From Crotalaria pallida (Eukaryota > Streptophyta > Magnoliopsida > Fabales > Fabaceae), in the NCBI GenBank assembly GCA_037953625.1, contig CM075650.1:122061706-122125705 (forward strand): 64,000 nucleotides of DNA, read 5' to 3'. Made by a program: the position numbers and the translations under genes. Under the pieces are notes generated by a model. The model made no database searches, was not told where the DNA came from, and saw only the letters and a program-made list of their open reading frames with translations. Positions within the stretch are counted from its first letter, which is position 1; each line of letters opens with the position of its first letter. This document shows positions 24,183 to 35,840 of the stretch, in pieces.

Positions 24183-25097
24183 AACCCCATTCTCCTCTGG
24201 AGTTCTTGGAGCTGAAAAATAATGCTTAATGCCATGTTTTTCGCAAAACTTTTCGAAAAATCAATTTTCAAATTCACCACCATGATCATTCTTAATGGAT
24301 GCAATGCTTAAATGCATTTGGTTTTGAACAACCTTTGCTAGCTTTTTGAATTCATGAAATGCGTCATTTTTATGAGTAATAAATAATGTTCATGTATACC
24401 TACAATAGTCATCCACAATTACCAAACAATAATAGTTGCCACCAAAGCTCTTTGTTTGACACGGTCCAAAAAGATCCATATGTAAAAGTTCCAAGGGTGT
24501 TTGAGTTGAAACAAGATTTTTAGGAGGAAAAGGTACCCTCGTGAATTTTAATTTTGAACAAGGATCACATTTTTCAAAAATAGAAAATTTTGCTTTGGCA
24601 AACCAACTACTAAGTTTTTAGAAGACAATTTATTTAAATGGTTCATGTGGATGTGACCTATTCAACAATGCCATAGCCAAGATTCATCCTCTTTACTTAA
24701 CAAACATTTAGCATCATTTAAGGGAATTGAATTAAGATCAATTAAATAAATGTTGTTTACCTTGCGAGCAACAAGCTTAATAATATTATCAACTTTTCCC
24801 TCGACAATACAATTTCCAGAATCAAATATAACCCTATTGCCTTTATCATATAACTAACTGATACTTAACAAGTTATGCTTTAGGCCTTCAACATGTAAAA
24901 CATTTTCAATGCAAGGGTTAGGGGGTGTACCTACTTTACCAATGCCAAGTATCCTTCCTTTATTTGTTGTTGTCACCGAAGGTCACGTGTCCTTGGTCCT
25001 TGGGAGTGAGATATGAAAATTTGGATTTATCTCCAGTCATGTGTTTAGAGCATCCACTATCCAAGTACTAGCAAGACTTTCTATCCTCTGGAGTGAC
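24183..25097 (-). pseudogene. Copia-1 protease/integrase core region, heavily decayed
   Basis: Minus-strand frames here contain integrase core landmarks in different frames with several stops: a HLNKL zinc-region remnant near 24640, LLHMDLFGPCQTK-like text near 24465 and the segment leading to the catalytic Glu near 24190. No long open frame survives. Confidence 0.65.
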
Positions 25098-26265
25098 CTA
25101 CAAAACAAATTCAGGTTTTCTTTTTAGGTACCCATTGGGTCCTGGTGAGTTAGCGGTACCATAGTGCCCTTTGTGCCACCTTACAGTATCATCATTCTTT
25201 TTAATGAACTTAACTTTTCGGTGTTTGTACTCATGTTCACCATGACCCTTCTTACCACAATAATGACATATAACAAGAGGTTTCTTATAGTAGCTAGCAG
25301 GGACAAAAATGGTACTTAATTTCTTTTGATGTCTACCAGGTTGATAACCTAAACATGCTCTATTGAAGAAACATTTTTGTTTCCCTAGCATAAAATTTAA
25401 GGTATTTCTTCCTTTTGTAAATTTTGTAAGTGTGTCTTTCAAATCCTCATTTTATTTTACTAAATCCTTGAAAAACTTACAAGAAGATGAACTAGCCTTA
25501 ATTTTGATTTCATTACTAGAGGTATTTGTGGAATTGCTTAAAGTAGAATTCAGCTCTTTATTTCTATTTTTCTAAATTTCATTTTCTTTAGAAAGTTCTT
25601 GATTCTTTTGTAAAAGTAAGGATGAATTTTTCTTTTCTAGAGCAACCAATAAGGATAATATCATTGATTCCTCATAAAATTCCTCAAATGTCTCTTGTAA
25701 TTCACTATAAGAAGGTTCAAATTCTAGTTAAGATATTACCTCTTTTCTGTGTGCCATGAGACATAAGTTGGTTGTTTCGTTTTGCTCGTCTAAATCTTCA
25801 TCCGAGCTCTCCTCATTGTCCATCCATGCAATATAAGCTTGCCTCCCTTTCTTTGAGCTTGATGCATTTCTTTCGGAATTCTCCTTCTTTTTCAGATATT
25901 GAATGCAATCCGCTCTGATGTGACCGGGCTTGCCACATTCATGACATATGATGGAAGAACCTCCACTTTTGTTTGCATCTTTTCTCATTGGAGTTGTGAA
26001 GTTGCTCTTCTTCTTCAGAAATCTCCCAAACTTTTTCACCAATAGCCCCATTGCTCATCACTGATGGATTCCTTGTCAGAGTCTCCCTCATATGTTGGTG
26101 CTTCAGCTTTGAGCGCAAGACCTTTCACCTTTTTGTTCTCCTCTTCGTGTTGTGCTAATCTTTTTAGTTCACTCTCATTCTCATGAAGCTTTCCGAAGAG
26201 AGTTGCAATAGTCATTGTTGAAAGGTTCCTTGACTCCATAATTGTCGTCACCTTGGGTTGTCATT
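25098..26265 (-). pseudogene. Copia-1 gag C-terminal part
   Basis: 26036-26251 encodes the end of the capsid region (ATLFGKLHENESELKRL), joining exactly across the copia-2 insertion. 25728-26051 carries a CCHC zinc knuckle (CHECGKPGHIRADC). 25098-25442 carries a second, degenerate knuckle (CHYCGKKGHGEHEYKH, with Tyr in place of the last Cys). The segments lie in different frames, so gag is broken. Confidence 0.85.
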
Positions 26266-26270
26266 CTCTC

Positions 26271-27889
26271 TGAGGAAACTGCAATTGGTGGTTGGAGAGA
26301 CAAAGGAACCCTAGGAATACACCTAGAAGGGGGGGTTGAATAGGTGTAAAAGAAACCTTGAAAGATTTTCGAACGAAATGAATCGAAACAATCAAAACAA
26401 ATGATTTTTGCAAATTCTACAGCACTTAATCGATTAACCTGAAATTTAATCGATTAACCTGCAATTTAATCGAGTACTAATCGATTAAACCTGAAAGTTC
26501 AAAAGTCCTTAATCGATTAAACGAACACTTAATCGATTAAATCTATCAGAAACTGAAAAATCACTTTTCAATTGAATACGAAAATCAATCAATCAACACT
26601 TAAGATCAGAGATTCAGCGAAAACAATTAACACCTATATTCTTATTGATTTCCTAGTTATGAAAATGATTTTCCCTTTATCAATTTGAACAAATAAAGAT
26701 TTAATTCAATCAATTATGAAAATCAATCTTTCTAGGTTTTCAATCAAGAACGCAATCAAATGACTTGAATATAAAGAGTAAGGGTTTAGAGATACGACAC
26801 AGCGATTTATCCTGGTTCACTTTCACCCGCTTGAAAGCTACATCCAGTCCCCTCTTCAACCAAGAGAGATTCTTCACTATGAGGAATTAGAGTTCTCAAA
26901 TTACAAGTAAATGCCTCACAAGACTCCCTTCTTGCTAGCCTACAAGAGATAACCGACACCCTTGCCTTGTAATCCTATTGATCTTCTCTCTAATCTAACC
27001 TCTACCCCTTGTTGATAATCGACACAACAAGTCTTCAATTGCTTGATGATAATCCACACATCAAGGCTTCTCCTTGCTTGATTCACAACCAAGACTTCTT
27101 CTTCTTCAATGAACGTTGCTTGATGATAATCGACACACCAAGGCTTCTTGTTTGTTGTAGATGGCTTGCCTTATTGCAAAGATTACAACTCAATGAATAC
27201 ACATAACAATCCTAATGAATCTCAATCAATAGCTATGACAAATCACACAAGAGATTCAAAGGTTCTTGATCAAAGAATATGAAAATAAAAAAGCTTTGAT
27301 CTTTGAAATTGAGAGAGAATAGAATGGCTTGATTCTTGTAAAATTGATTATGAAAGTGTTCTTACTAATCACAAAGATTAGGAAAAGGTTTTTATAGAAT
27401 ACCCAAAAGTTATGGCACTTGAAAAACTGATTTTGAGAAGTGAAAATCGTATTTTAAAAATCAGTTCAGCAGTGTTTAATCGATTAAATTTCAGCTTAAT
27501 CGAGTACTAATAGATTAAATTAATCCTTAATCGATTAAATCCATACTGCACATTTTAGAAACTTGTTTTCTCAAAACTAAACCTTTCCTTTCAAACCTTT
27601 AAGCCACCTATTGATTCTAGGTTAAGTGAAAACTCAAATTATGATTTAATCATGACTTATGAATGAGATTCACTACCCTCTAAACAAACTACCCAAATGA
27701 AAACCTATGAAGCTTGAGAGGCAAAAGATAAAACAAAAACAATTACACTCAAACTTAAGTCTTCATGAGCTTGTTCTCTCTTCTTCACTTGATGTTTGTT
27801 GTTGCTTGTTGAACTTGAAACTTGATCAACACATGACAGCTTGTTCAAAACACTTTGTCATTATCAAAACATTCATCATGGAACTTACA
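26271..27889 (-). repeat. 3' LTR of copia-2
   Basis: 1619 bp, starting TGAGGAAACTGC and ending GGAACTTACA on plus. AATCGATTAA motifs cluster at about 26427-26541 and again at about 27478-27540, with one copy mutated to AATAGATTAA near 27509. Confidence 0.95.
26427..26541. repeat. AATCGATTAA palindrome cluster in copia-2 LTR
   Basis: About six copies of TTAATCGATTAA or AATCGAGTACTAATCGATTAA-like variants in 115 bp, repeated identically in the 5' LTR at about 30737-30852. Sireviruses are known to carry conserved palindromes in their LTRs; this motif would be the equivalent in this lineage (inference). Confidence 0.8.
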
Positions 27890-27903
27890 ATCTCCCCCTT
27901 TTT
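27890..27903 (-). other. Polypurine tract of copia-2
   Basis: Minus strand AAAAAGGGGGAGAT directly abuts the 3' LTR, a textbook copia polypurine tract. Confidence 0.88.
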
Positions 27904-28224
27904 GAAAATGACAAACCATGTTTTGAAGTTCTCCAAAAGTTCTTTGAAGTTGTTGATGCTTTAACAATTTGATCACTTGGTGAGACTCTTGCTCCTCCTC
28001 AATAAATGCTTTTGACATTTGAATCCAATTGAGATAAGCTTGACTCTCCCCCTATCTTCAACAACTTTGCTCAACCTACATAAAAACAACAAAAACAACC
28101 TTTCTCCAAACAAACATCTAAAAATCATATTATTTCTCCACCTTTGAGAAACATTCCAATCAATTTCAAAACATCATATTTAAACATCATATTTCTCCCC
28201 CTTTGGCATTATCAAAAAGTAATA

Positions 28225-28661
28225 TATACCAATTGAAATATAACATCTAAGCCAAGGTAAGAAATCAATGATCATTTCTTTACAACATTGATACCAATTG
28301 AAGAAATACAATAGAACTATACTTTGAAATGTGATATCAATTGGCAAGAGAATATAACAATGAAATATGATACCAATTGAGGACTAAAAAGATCATAATA
28401 TCACTTAACAAAGTAAAATATCAATGTAAAGAAATAACATATATCAACAAAATTTTGATACCAATTGTGATATTTCTTTAATAACAACCAAAGCATGTCA
28501 CTATATCATGATAACCATCTATGAATCTACTCAATGATACCAAATGATTTAATTAAACATTTAGAAAAGTAATACCAATTGATAAGATACCATATGAAGT
28601 TCACAAATCTATCAACAACATTTGTACCATATTGTAGGACTTCTTTTGATACCAATTGAAG
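28225..28661. repeat. Dispersed GATACCAATTGA copies in copia-2 3' region
   Basis: Seven near-copies at 28225, 28290, 28333, 28369, 28457, 28572 and 28648. They match the primer-binding-site/LTR junction at 30573-30588; the copy at 28369-28383 matches GATACCAATTGAGGA over 15 bases. They lie between the gag stop and the polypurine tract in otherwise AT-rich DNA. Confidence 0.8.
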
Positions 28662-28721
28662 ATGCAAATATGAATAACACTTGTAAGCTCTCTTTGCTCT
28701 TCAATCATACCTACAAAACAA

Positions 28722-30509
28722 TCATGCTTTGCTTTTTGGTATCCAAATGGTTTTGGATCCATTTTTGTTAGTGTAGGGACTTTCACCCTTTTTCATCCAA
28801 ACAAAATCTCCTTTAGGTATACCATGCACTTTAATATAACACACATTTGAAGTATGTCCATGAGTACCACAATAGAAACATGTTGGTGCATTTGAGAAAT
28901 CAACTTTAGAAAAATCAACAACATTTCTATGAGAATTACTCTTAGCATTAGTATAACCCAAACCAAACTTGTTTGAATTTTCTCTTTGAAAATTTAACAA
29001 TGTGCGCAATCTAATGTCACCACTTGTGAAACTTGCAAGCTTATTTTTCAAAATAGCATTTTCATCTTTAAGCAACTTGCAATTCTCACAATCAACCACA
29101 ATATTCACTCTACTAGCACAATCACAAGAAGAAATAGCATATATAAGATCAAGAGTTTCATTTTCAAGATTAAGCTCATCAACTTGTTTTTGAAGTTCTA
29201 AAATCTCTTTTTGATGTTTCAAAATGAGCTTCTTTCTTTCAATATTTTTCAAAACTAGTTTTTCAAGTTGTTCATGCATTTCTTCATAAGCATTATATAA
29301 CAATTCATATTTAGAAGAAATTTCGGATTTAGTAAGACTTACATTGCTATCCTCGCTTTGTTCACTTGATTCATCATTTGAACTTTGTTCTTCATCTACT
29401 AGAGTTATCAAGTTGAGACAAGCGGCTTCTTCATTATCCGAAGAACTACTCGATGTGCTTTTCTTGTTATCTTCATCACTATCCCAAACTATGTATGCTC
29501 TTTTAGATTTAGAATTTTTCTTGTCTTTCTCCTTCTTCTTGAGATATCTAGAGCATGAATACTTAAGATGTCCGGGCTTTCCACATTCATGGCAAACTAC
29601 ACCTTCTTTTGAAGTTTTGGTCTTGTAGTGTGGGGAATCCTTCTCTTTACGTTTGTCCTTGTTCAACCTTCCTTTTCTCCTTAGAAACTTGTCAAACTTC
29701 CTTAGTAGAAGTTTCATGTCTTTTTCATCAATATCGGAATCGGAATCTTCACTATCATCATCATCGGAACTTTCTTTCTTTTTGTATCCACTTTTGACTT
29801 TAAGAGCAAGTCCCTTTCTTTCTTTGTTCTTATCCGACTCTTCATTGATACTTAATCGTCCAAGCTCAATTTCATGTTCTTGAAGCTTTCCAAAGAGTGT
29901 TGCTAGATCCATAGCATCCAAGTTTTTAGATTCAACAATAGCCGTTACTTTTGGTTGCCAATTCCTGTCTAAACATCTCAACACTTTGTTAGAAAGTTCA
30001 CCTTGTAAGAAAGTCTTACCAAGAGCAAGTAAATGGTTAATAATATGAGTAAAACGCTTTTGCATATCATTTATAGATTCATTTGGAAGCATTTGAAACA
30101 ATTCATAATCACGCATTAAAGCATTCAATCTAGCTCTCCTAACCTCACTAGTTCCTTCATGAATCACTTGTAAAGTGTCCCACATTTCCTTAGCACTAGA
30201 ACATTGAGAAACTCTAAAGAACTCGTCATAGGATAAAGCGGAGGTAATGATATTCTTTGCTTTATAATCATATTGAACTTTCTTTCTATCATCATCCTTC
30301 CACTTATCCTCGGGGATTAAATGTTCTACACCTTCAATTAAACTAGAGGGGATATGAGGACCTTTTTCAACTACTTTCCAAATTTCACTATCTATGGCTT
30401 GGATAAAGATTTTCATTCTAACTTTCCAATAAGCATAGCCTTCTCCGGAAAACAATGGAGGACGATTTATCGAAGCACCTTCACCACCAAAGGGATTCAT
30501 GGAACCCAT
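28722..30509 (-). CDS. gag: Intact gag protein of copia-2 (595 aa)
   Basis: Structural protein of a copia virus-like particle. The start at 30509 follows the primer-binding site by about 70 bp. Order: N-terminal capsid region typical of copia gag (SINRPPLFSGEGYAYWK near residues 13-30; KEMWDTLQVIHEG near 120), an acidic Ser/Asp stretch near 240-262, a CCHC zinc knuckle (CHECGKPGHLKYSC, about residue 302), a second Ser-rich acidic segment, a Lys/Glu/Leu-rich likely coiled coil at about 395-460, and a second knuckle (CFYCGTHGHTSNVC, about residue 543). It ends at WIPKSKA, about where a full element would continue into protease and integrase. It is similar in plan to copia-1 gag but has no stops or frameshifts. 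An intact gag without pol suggests selection or very recent origin. Confidence 0.92.
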   Translation of the reverse strand: MGSMNPFGGEGASINRPPLFSGEGYAYWKVRMKIFIQAIDSEIWKVVEKGPHIPSSLIEGVEHLIPEDKWKDDDRKKVQYDYKAKNIITSALSYDEFFRVSQCSSAKEMWDTLQVIHEGTSEVRRARLNALMRDYELFQMLPNESINDMQKRFTHIINHLLALGKTFLQGELSNKVLRCLDRNWQPKVTAIVESKNLDAMDLATLFGKLQEHEIELGRLSINEESDKNKERKGLALKVKSGYKKKESSDDDDSEDSDSDIDEKDMKLLLRKFDKFLRRKGRLNKDKRKEKDSPHYKTKTSKEGVVCHECGKPGHLKYSCSRYLKKKEKDKKNSKSKRAYIVWDSDEDNKKSTSSSSSDNEEAACLNLITLVDEEQSSNDESSEQSEDSNVSLTKSEISSKYELLYNAYEEMHEQLEKLVLKNIERKKLILKHQKEILELQKQVDELNLENETLDLIYAISSCDCASRVNIVVDCENCKLLKDENAILKNKLASFTSGDIRLRTLLNFQRENSNKFGLGYTNAKSNSHRNVVDFSKVDFSNAPTCFYCGTHGHTSNVCYIKVHGIPKGDFVWMKKGESPYTNKNGSKTIWIPKSKA

Positions 30510-30561
30510 TGCGATTTTCTTAAAGGATATTTACGAAAAAGCTCTTATGCTCGTGTCTTTC

Positions 30562-30580
30562 GACCGAGCTCTGATACCAA
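30562..30580 (-). other. Primer-binding site of copia-2
   Basis: Minus strand TTGGTATCAGAGCTCGG, the initiator-methionine tRNA primer site typical of copia elements, two bases inside the 5' LTR. Confidence 0.9.
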
Positions 30581-30581
30581 T

Positions 30582-32200
30582 TGAGGAAACCGCAATTGGT
30601 GGTTGGAGAGACAAAGGAACCCTAGGAATACACCTAGAAGGGGGGGTTGAATAGGTGTAAAAGAAACCTTGAAAGATTTTCGAACAAAATGAATCGAAAC
30701 AATCAAAACAAATGATTTTTGCAAATTCTACAGCACTTAATCGATTAACCTGAAATTTAATCGATTAACCTGCAATTTAATCGAGTACTAATCGATTAAA
30801 CCTGAAAGTTCAAAAGTCCTTAATCGATTAAACGAACACTTAATCGATTAAATCTATCAGAAACTGAAAAATCACTTTTCAATTGAATACGAAAATCAAT
30901 CAATCAACACTTAAGATCAGAGATTCAGCGAAAACAATTAACACCTATATTCTTATTGATTTCCTAGTTATGAAAATGATTTTCCCTTTATCAATTTGAA
31001 CAAATAAAGATTTAATTCAATCAATTATGAAAATCAATCTTTCTAGGTTTTCAATCAAGAACGCAATCAAATGACTTGAATATAAAGAGTAAGGGTTTAG
31101 AGATACGACACAGCGATTTATCCTGGTTCACTTTCACCCGCTTGAAAGCTACATCCAGTCCCCTCTTCAACCAAGAGAGATTCTTCACTATGAGGAATTA
31201 GAGTTCTCAAATTACAAGTAAATGCCTCACAAGACTCCCTTCTTGCTAGCCTACAAGAGATAACCGACACCCTTGCCTTGTAATCCTATTGATCTTCTCT
31301 CTAATCTAACCTCTACCCCTTGTTGATAATCGACACAACAAGTCTTCAATTGCTTGATGATAATCCACACATCAAGGCTTCTCCTTGCTTGATTCACAAC
31401 CAAGACTTCTTCTTCTTCAATGAACGTTGCTTGATGATAATCGACACACCAAGGCTTCTTGTTTGTTGTAGATGGCTTGCCTTATTGCAAAGATTACAAC
31501 TCAATGAATACACATAACAATCCTAATGAATCTCAATCAATAGCTATGACAAATCACACAAGAGATTCAAAGGTTCTTGATCAAAGAATATGAAAATAAA
31601 AAAGCTTTGATCTTTGAAATTGAGAGAGAATAGAATGGCTTGATTCTTGTAAAATTGATTATGAAAGTGTTCTTACTAATCACAAAGATTAGGAAAAGGT
31701 TTTTATAGAATACCCAAAAGTTATGGCACTTGAAAAACTGATTTTGAGAAGTGAAAATCGTATTTTAAAAATCAGTTCAGCAGTGTTTAATCGATTAAAT
31801 TTCAGCTTAATCGAGTACTAATCGATTAAATTAATCCTTAATCGATTAAATCCATACTGCACATTTTAGAAACTTGTTTTCTCAAAACTAAACCTTTCCT
31901 TTCAAACCTTTAAGCCACCTATTGATTCTAGGTTAAGTGAAAACTCAAATTATGATTTAATCATGACTTATGAATGAGATTCACTACCCTCTAAACAAAC
32001 TACCCAAATGAAAACCTATGAAGCTTGAGAGGCAAAAGATAAAACAAAAACAATTACACTCAAACTTAAGTCTTCATGAGCTTGTTCTCTCTTCTTCACT
32101 TGATGTTTGTTGTTGCTTGTTGAACTTGAAACTTGATCAACACATGATAGCTTGTTCAAAACACTTTGTCATTATCAAAACATTCATCATGGAACTTACA
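30582..32200 (-). repeat. 5' LTR of copia-2
   Basis: 1619 bp, starting TGAGGAAACCGC on plus. Nearly identical to 26271-27889. The AATCGATTAA cluster is complete here. Confidence 0.95.
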
Positions 32201-32205
32201 CTCTC

Positions 32206-32775
32206 CCTAAGCATCTCAACACTTTGTTCATCAACTCCTCATTTGTAAATTTCTTTCCCAATGTCACAAGTTGATTGACTATCATTGTGAGTCGCTGTTG
32301 CATTTCTTGCACTATTCTCCTTCCTTCATCCTGAACAGTTCGTACTCTCCAGTCAGGGTGTTGATTCTCGACCTCTTGACTTCATTGGTACCTTCATGTG
32401 TGACTTCCAATGTATCCCACATTTCTTGTGCTTCTCACATGTAGATATCCTGAAAAACTCATCATAACTCAAAGAATATGTTATTATGTTTTTCGCTTTG
32501 AAGTCGTATTGGACTCTTCGTTCCTCCTCTTCCGTCCACTCGCCAATAGGTTTGTTGATGGTGATTCCATTTACCACATAGGTAGGAACGTAGGGTCCAT
32601 TAACGAAAGCGTCCCAAACTTTTAATCCTACTCCTTGAATAAAAATTTTCATTCTCGCTTTCCAATAAACGTACCCCACACCATCAAACAGGGAGGGCCT
32701 ATTAATAGAACTCCCTTTACCACCAAACAGAGAGTTTAAAGCCATCACTCTTGAGATTGTTAAGTCCTTTAACAC
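32206..32775 (-). pseudogene. Copia-1 gag N-terminal part
   Basis: Opens at MALNSLFGGKGSS near 32742 and includes SINRPSLFDGVGYVYWK and NIITYSLSYDEFF, clearly homologous to copia-2 gag. A frameshift near 32440 breaks it. The remainder reads in another frame to NKVLRCLGR at the copia-2 insertion point and continues at 26265. Confidence 0.88.
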
Positions 32776-32779
32776 AAGA

Positions 32780-32797
32780 GACTAACTCTGATGTCAA
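32780..32797 (-). other. Primer-binding site of copia-1 (mutated)
   Basis: Minus strand TTGACATCAGAGTTAGT, a degraded form of the TTGGTATCAGAGC initiator-Met site, next to the 5' LTR. Confidence 0.75.
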
Positions 32798-32798
32798 T

Positions 32799-34232
32799 TG
32801 TTAGAATTTGCCTCAAACCACGAGAAGGAGGGGTGAATCGAGTTTTATTAATTTATTGGAAATTACTCGAACGTTTTTAAAAATTGTTTTACGGAGAGAT
32901 TAAATATTTGGGCGAGAAGGCGAAACAATTAATACAAAAATAATAGAGTAGCGCGAAAACGAATTTAACAGAAATCATGCGTAAAAATAAAGAGATAGGG
33001 AAGAGGAACACACAAACCAATTTCATATTGGTTCAGTCTTTCCAGTGAAAGATCTACGTCCAGTCCTCAAGCGACCCGCTTAATCTTTTTATAACCTTGA
33101 ATTGAGCTGCACCCAATTACAACCAAGAGCGTCACGCACACTACTAGGAAACTCCGTTCGCTAGGGACCTCAAAAATTCACACAAGGGTTCCTCACCCTA
33201 AGAACATGCCACAGGTTCCACTAAGGGATTCACTCCCTACAACTACGGTTTGAATATGATGAATATGAGAGTGATACAATTTCTTGTGTTCTTAATAACA
33301 TGGATACAACAAGTAAGCACTATAGCAATGAATATTTAGTTCACTAAGGCCAAAAGGTTTTCTCTTCAATAATTAATATGAACGATGAAGAACTTGTTCA
33401 AGGAGAAGAAAAAACTTGATTCTTATCAGAGAAAGAAAAATAGTATTAGTCAATGAATTTCTGAAAATCAAAATAAATAAAAGAGATTTTAAAATCAAAA
33501 AACATATCAAAGAGATTTAAAAAATAAATCCAAGATTTGATTCTTAAAACAAAAAAGGAATTATTTCACAAATATATTCAAATTCAAATTTTGAAAAAAA
33601 AAATCAGAATCAATTATGTAAAAACAAATCTGGAAACATTTAAGATTGATTCTGACATGGATTTCAATAAAACTTAAAGGTAATTGATTACTTTACAGAG
33701 ATAATCGATTATCTTCTTTCTGTGAAAAATAGTGAAATTTATTTTTAATAAAGTAATCGATTATTAAACCAAAGTAATCGATTATCAACTCCCTATGAGG
33801 AAGGTAATCGATTATAAAACAAGTAATTGGTTATTTTCAATTAAAATTCCCAGGTTACAACTCAGGAGCATGGTAATCGATTATCCTGGAGAGGTAATCG
33901 ATTACTTCTACTTATTTTTATAAAATTGATTTTCTAAAGCAGAGTATGTAACCATAGGTTTTCAAAAACATTTTAAACTGAAAATCAAACTTAAAAACAT
34001 TTTAAACAAAAGTTATTTTCTTCTACTTAAAGTGAAAAATAATTTTGGCCTTATGAACTTGGAACAAATAACTTCATTACCTTATAAATATTACTATGGG
34101 CAAAGCTATACTAATCTATTTGCTAGAAAGCTTGAGCCTTGTGCTTGAATCTTGTTTGTTATCATCAAAACCTTCTTCTAGAAATCTTCTAGCATAACTC
34201 TTTACGTCCTTGGGAAAACTTGACTTCCAAAA
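32799..34232 (-). repeat. 5' LTR of copia-1
   Basis: 1434 bp, starting TGTTAGAATTTG on plus. The right end reads CCAAAA where the partner has CCAACA, a single change in the terminal CA. TAATCGATTA-type motifs cluster at about 33678-33905. Confidence 0.92.
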
Positions 34233-35840
34233 GAAAGAATGTTGAATGCATAAGTGATGTCGACGGAAGTGTACTTAGGTGTCTTGCCTAAAAGTGACTT
34301 CGAAGGATGTGCACGTGTATCGACAGGATGGCAAAGATCGACAATATAAGTGATGTCGACGGAAGTGTACTTAAGCGAATTGCTTAAAAGTGACTTCGAA
34401 GGACATGAACATATGTCGATAAATGAATGAGGACAACGTCGAAGGAGTATTAACATAGAAACCGAGGAGGTCATAGTAGTAATGATGATGCATTGGGAAC
34501 AAGATAACGGTCACATCAACATTTATCGCACTTCCTCATGGCTATAAATACGTCACTTCCAACATTCAAAAGGCCAAAAGTGTGTAAATGGCAGAATGAT
34601 GAACCAACCTTATGGTTTCTGGAAAGAAGAGAAGTTGTTCGAAGGAGTGAAGAAGAAGAGTCTCAGAGATTAAACATGTGAGATTAAAGGGATTCGGAAA
34701 AGAGAGGAACAATTCCAAAATCTTTACTCCGAATCCCCACTTTTCCCTCTTAATGGTGAAAGATTAAACACGTTAGATTACATATGGATCACCTCTTGTA
34801 TTTCAAGCTGAGATGAAAAGCCTGGATGAAGGGCACACTCCACCTGAAATACTAGTTTAGGTGGTACCTAGGAGTCTTCCGTAACTCAAAGTTGAAACCT
34901 TTTCCCAGGAAAAGCTTTGAGTATATTTCCATTTAAAGAGGGAGAAAAGTCCTCTATGGATATCCCTCAGGAGAGATTGTAACATGATCACTGGCTAGGT
35001 TGATGGCCAAATTCATGGCTAAGTCAGTAATTATGTCATCAAAATCGACTAGGGGGATTAATTCAATAGAGGTTGACACCTTGTCGAAAGGAGCTTGGTG
35101 TCGACAAGGATCCTAAAAGCCCAAAAGGCAGGAGGATGTCACTTTGACAAAGCTGGCAAAGGACTTGTGTAAAAATCCCAAAAGTTTCGAAGTTGCTTTA
35201 TTTCAGTTGTGGGAAGATGCTTGTCGAAGAAGAATTATCGAAGACTACCGAAGACACGTGGCAAAAGGAGAACAAACGAAGAAACTGCGTCGTAGGTAGT
35301 TATTTCGTGGGTAGTTACTCAATTAGGACATGGCTGTTGCGATTATGCAGAACGTGCCCAATAATGTAGTGTAAGGGTAGTTGATTTCTAGGATTATAAA
35401 TAGGTAATTACTTGTTTGTAATCGGGGTTGGCACATTGGTAATCATTCTAACATCTCACTGCAAGCAGATTAACGGAGAAAATGTCATTGTAATAACCAC
35501 TTTACATTCCCAGCACTTTACGATTTCAATGCAACCTTTTCGTTTTCCTTTACCTTTCCTGCACTTTTAAATCTTGCCTTTACGCTTCCAACACCTTTAA
35601 ATTCGAGCCTTTTTATTGCTTTAACCTTTACGTTCCTGCACTTTACCGTTTTTCCCTTTACGTTTATGTCGATTTACTTTCTCTTCGTTTACGCTTTCCC
35701 AAGCCCATTTACGCATTTGCCAAGATAAAACCCAAAGACCAAAAAATAGCCCAATCGCGACGCAAGATTACCATTTAATCAGTCGAATCCCGCAATCGCT
35801 TGATATTTCCATTCCCGTTTTCAAATCGTGTTCGTCCGAA

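Larger units (their letters stand above)
26271..32200 (-). mobile_element. Copia-2: young gag-only Sirevirus-like element
   Basis: 5930 bp with two 1619-bp LTRs and TSD CTCTC at 26266-26270 and 32201-32205. It inserted between CLGR and EWQPKV of copia-1 gag, on the same strand. Comparing the LTRs by eye I found only four differences, so this is one of the youngest insertions here. The interior is only 2.7 kb: a primer-binding site, one long intact gag ORF, about 0.8 kb of AT-rich DNA and a polypurine tract. No protease, integrase, RT or RNase H is present. It should therefore be non-autonomous, relying on enzymes from a related full-length element. Confidence 0.95.
17337..34232 (-). mobile_element. 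Copia-1: Sirevirus-like Ty1/copia element (decayed)
   Basis: Bounded by two LTRs of exactly 1434 bp each once nested DNA is removed, with TSD GAAAG at 17332-17336 and 34233-34237. It is on the minus strand: primer-binding site near 32780-32797, polypurine tract at 21597-21612. Gag, integrase, RT and RNase H remnants are in the normal copia order. LTR divergence is high (about 12 differences in the first ~150 bp), so the insertion is older than copia-2. It is interrupted by solo LTR B2 in its 3' LTR and by copia-2 in gag. It sits inside the Tat LTR. Confidence 0.94.
17302..35840 (+). repeat. Tat LTR, interrupted by copia-1
   Basis: The LTR begins TGTTGACTAG at 17302, right after the antisense ORF region, and resumes at 34238 after copia-1. 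It ends near 35840, next to TTGGCGAACTGGCACA, which looks like a primer-binding region. Net length is about 1.64 kb, close to the 1694-bp solo LTR of the same family at 51178-52871. GTCGAC and TTCGAAGG motifs repeat in U3, a TATA-like TATAAATA lies near 34543, and the U5 part is rich in CTTTACG. The right boundary is set by comparison with the solo LTR and is good to a few bases. Confidence 0.78.
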
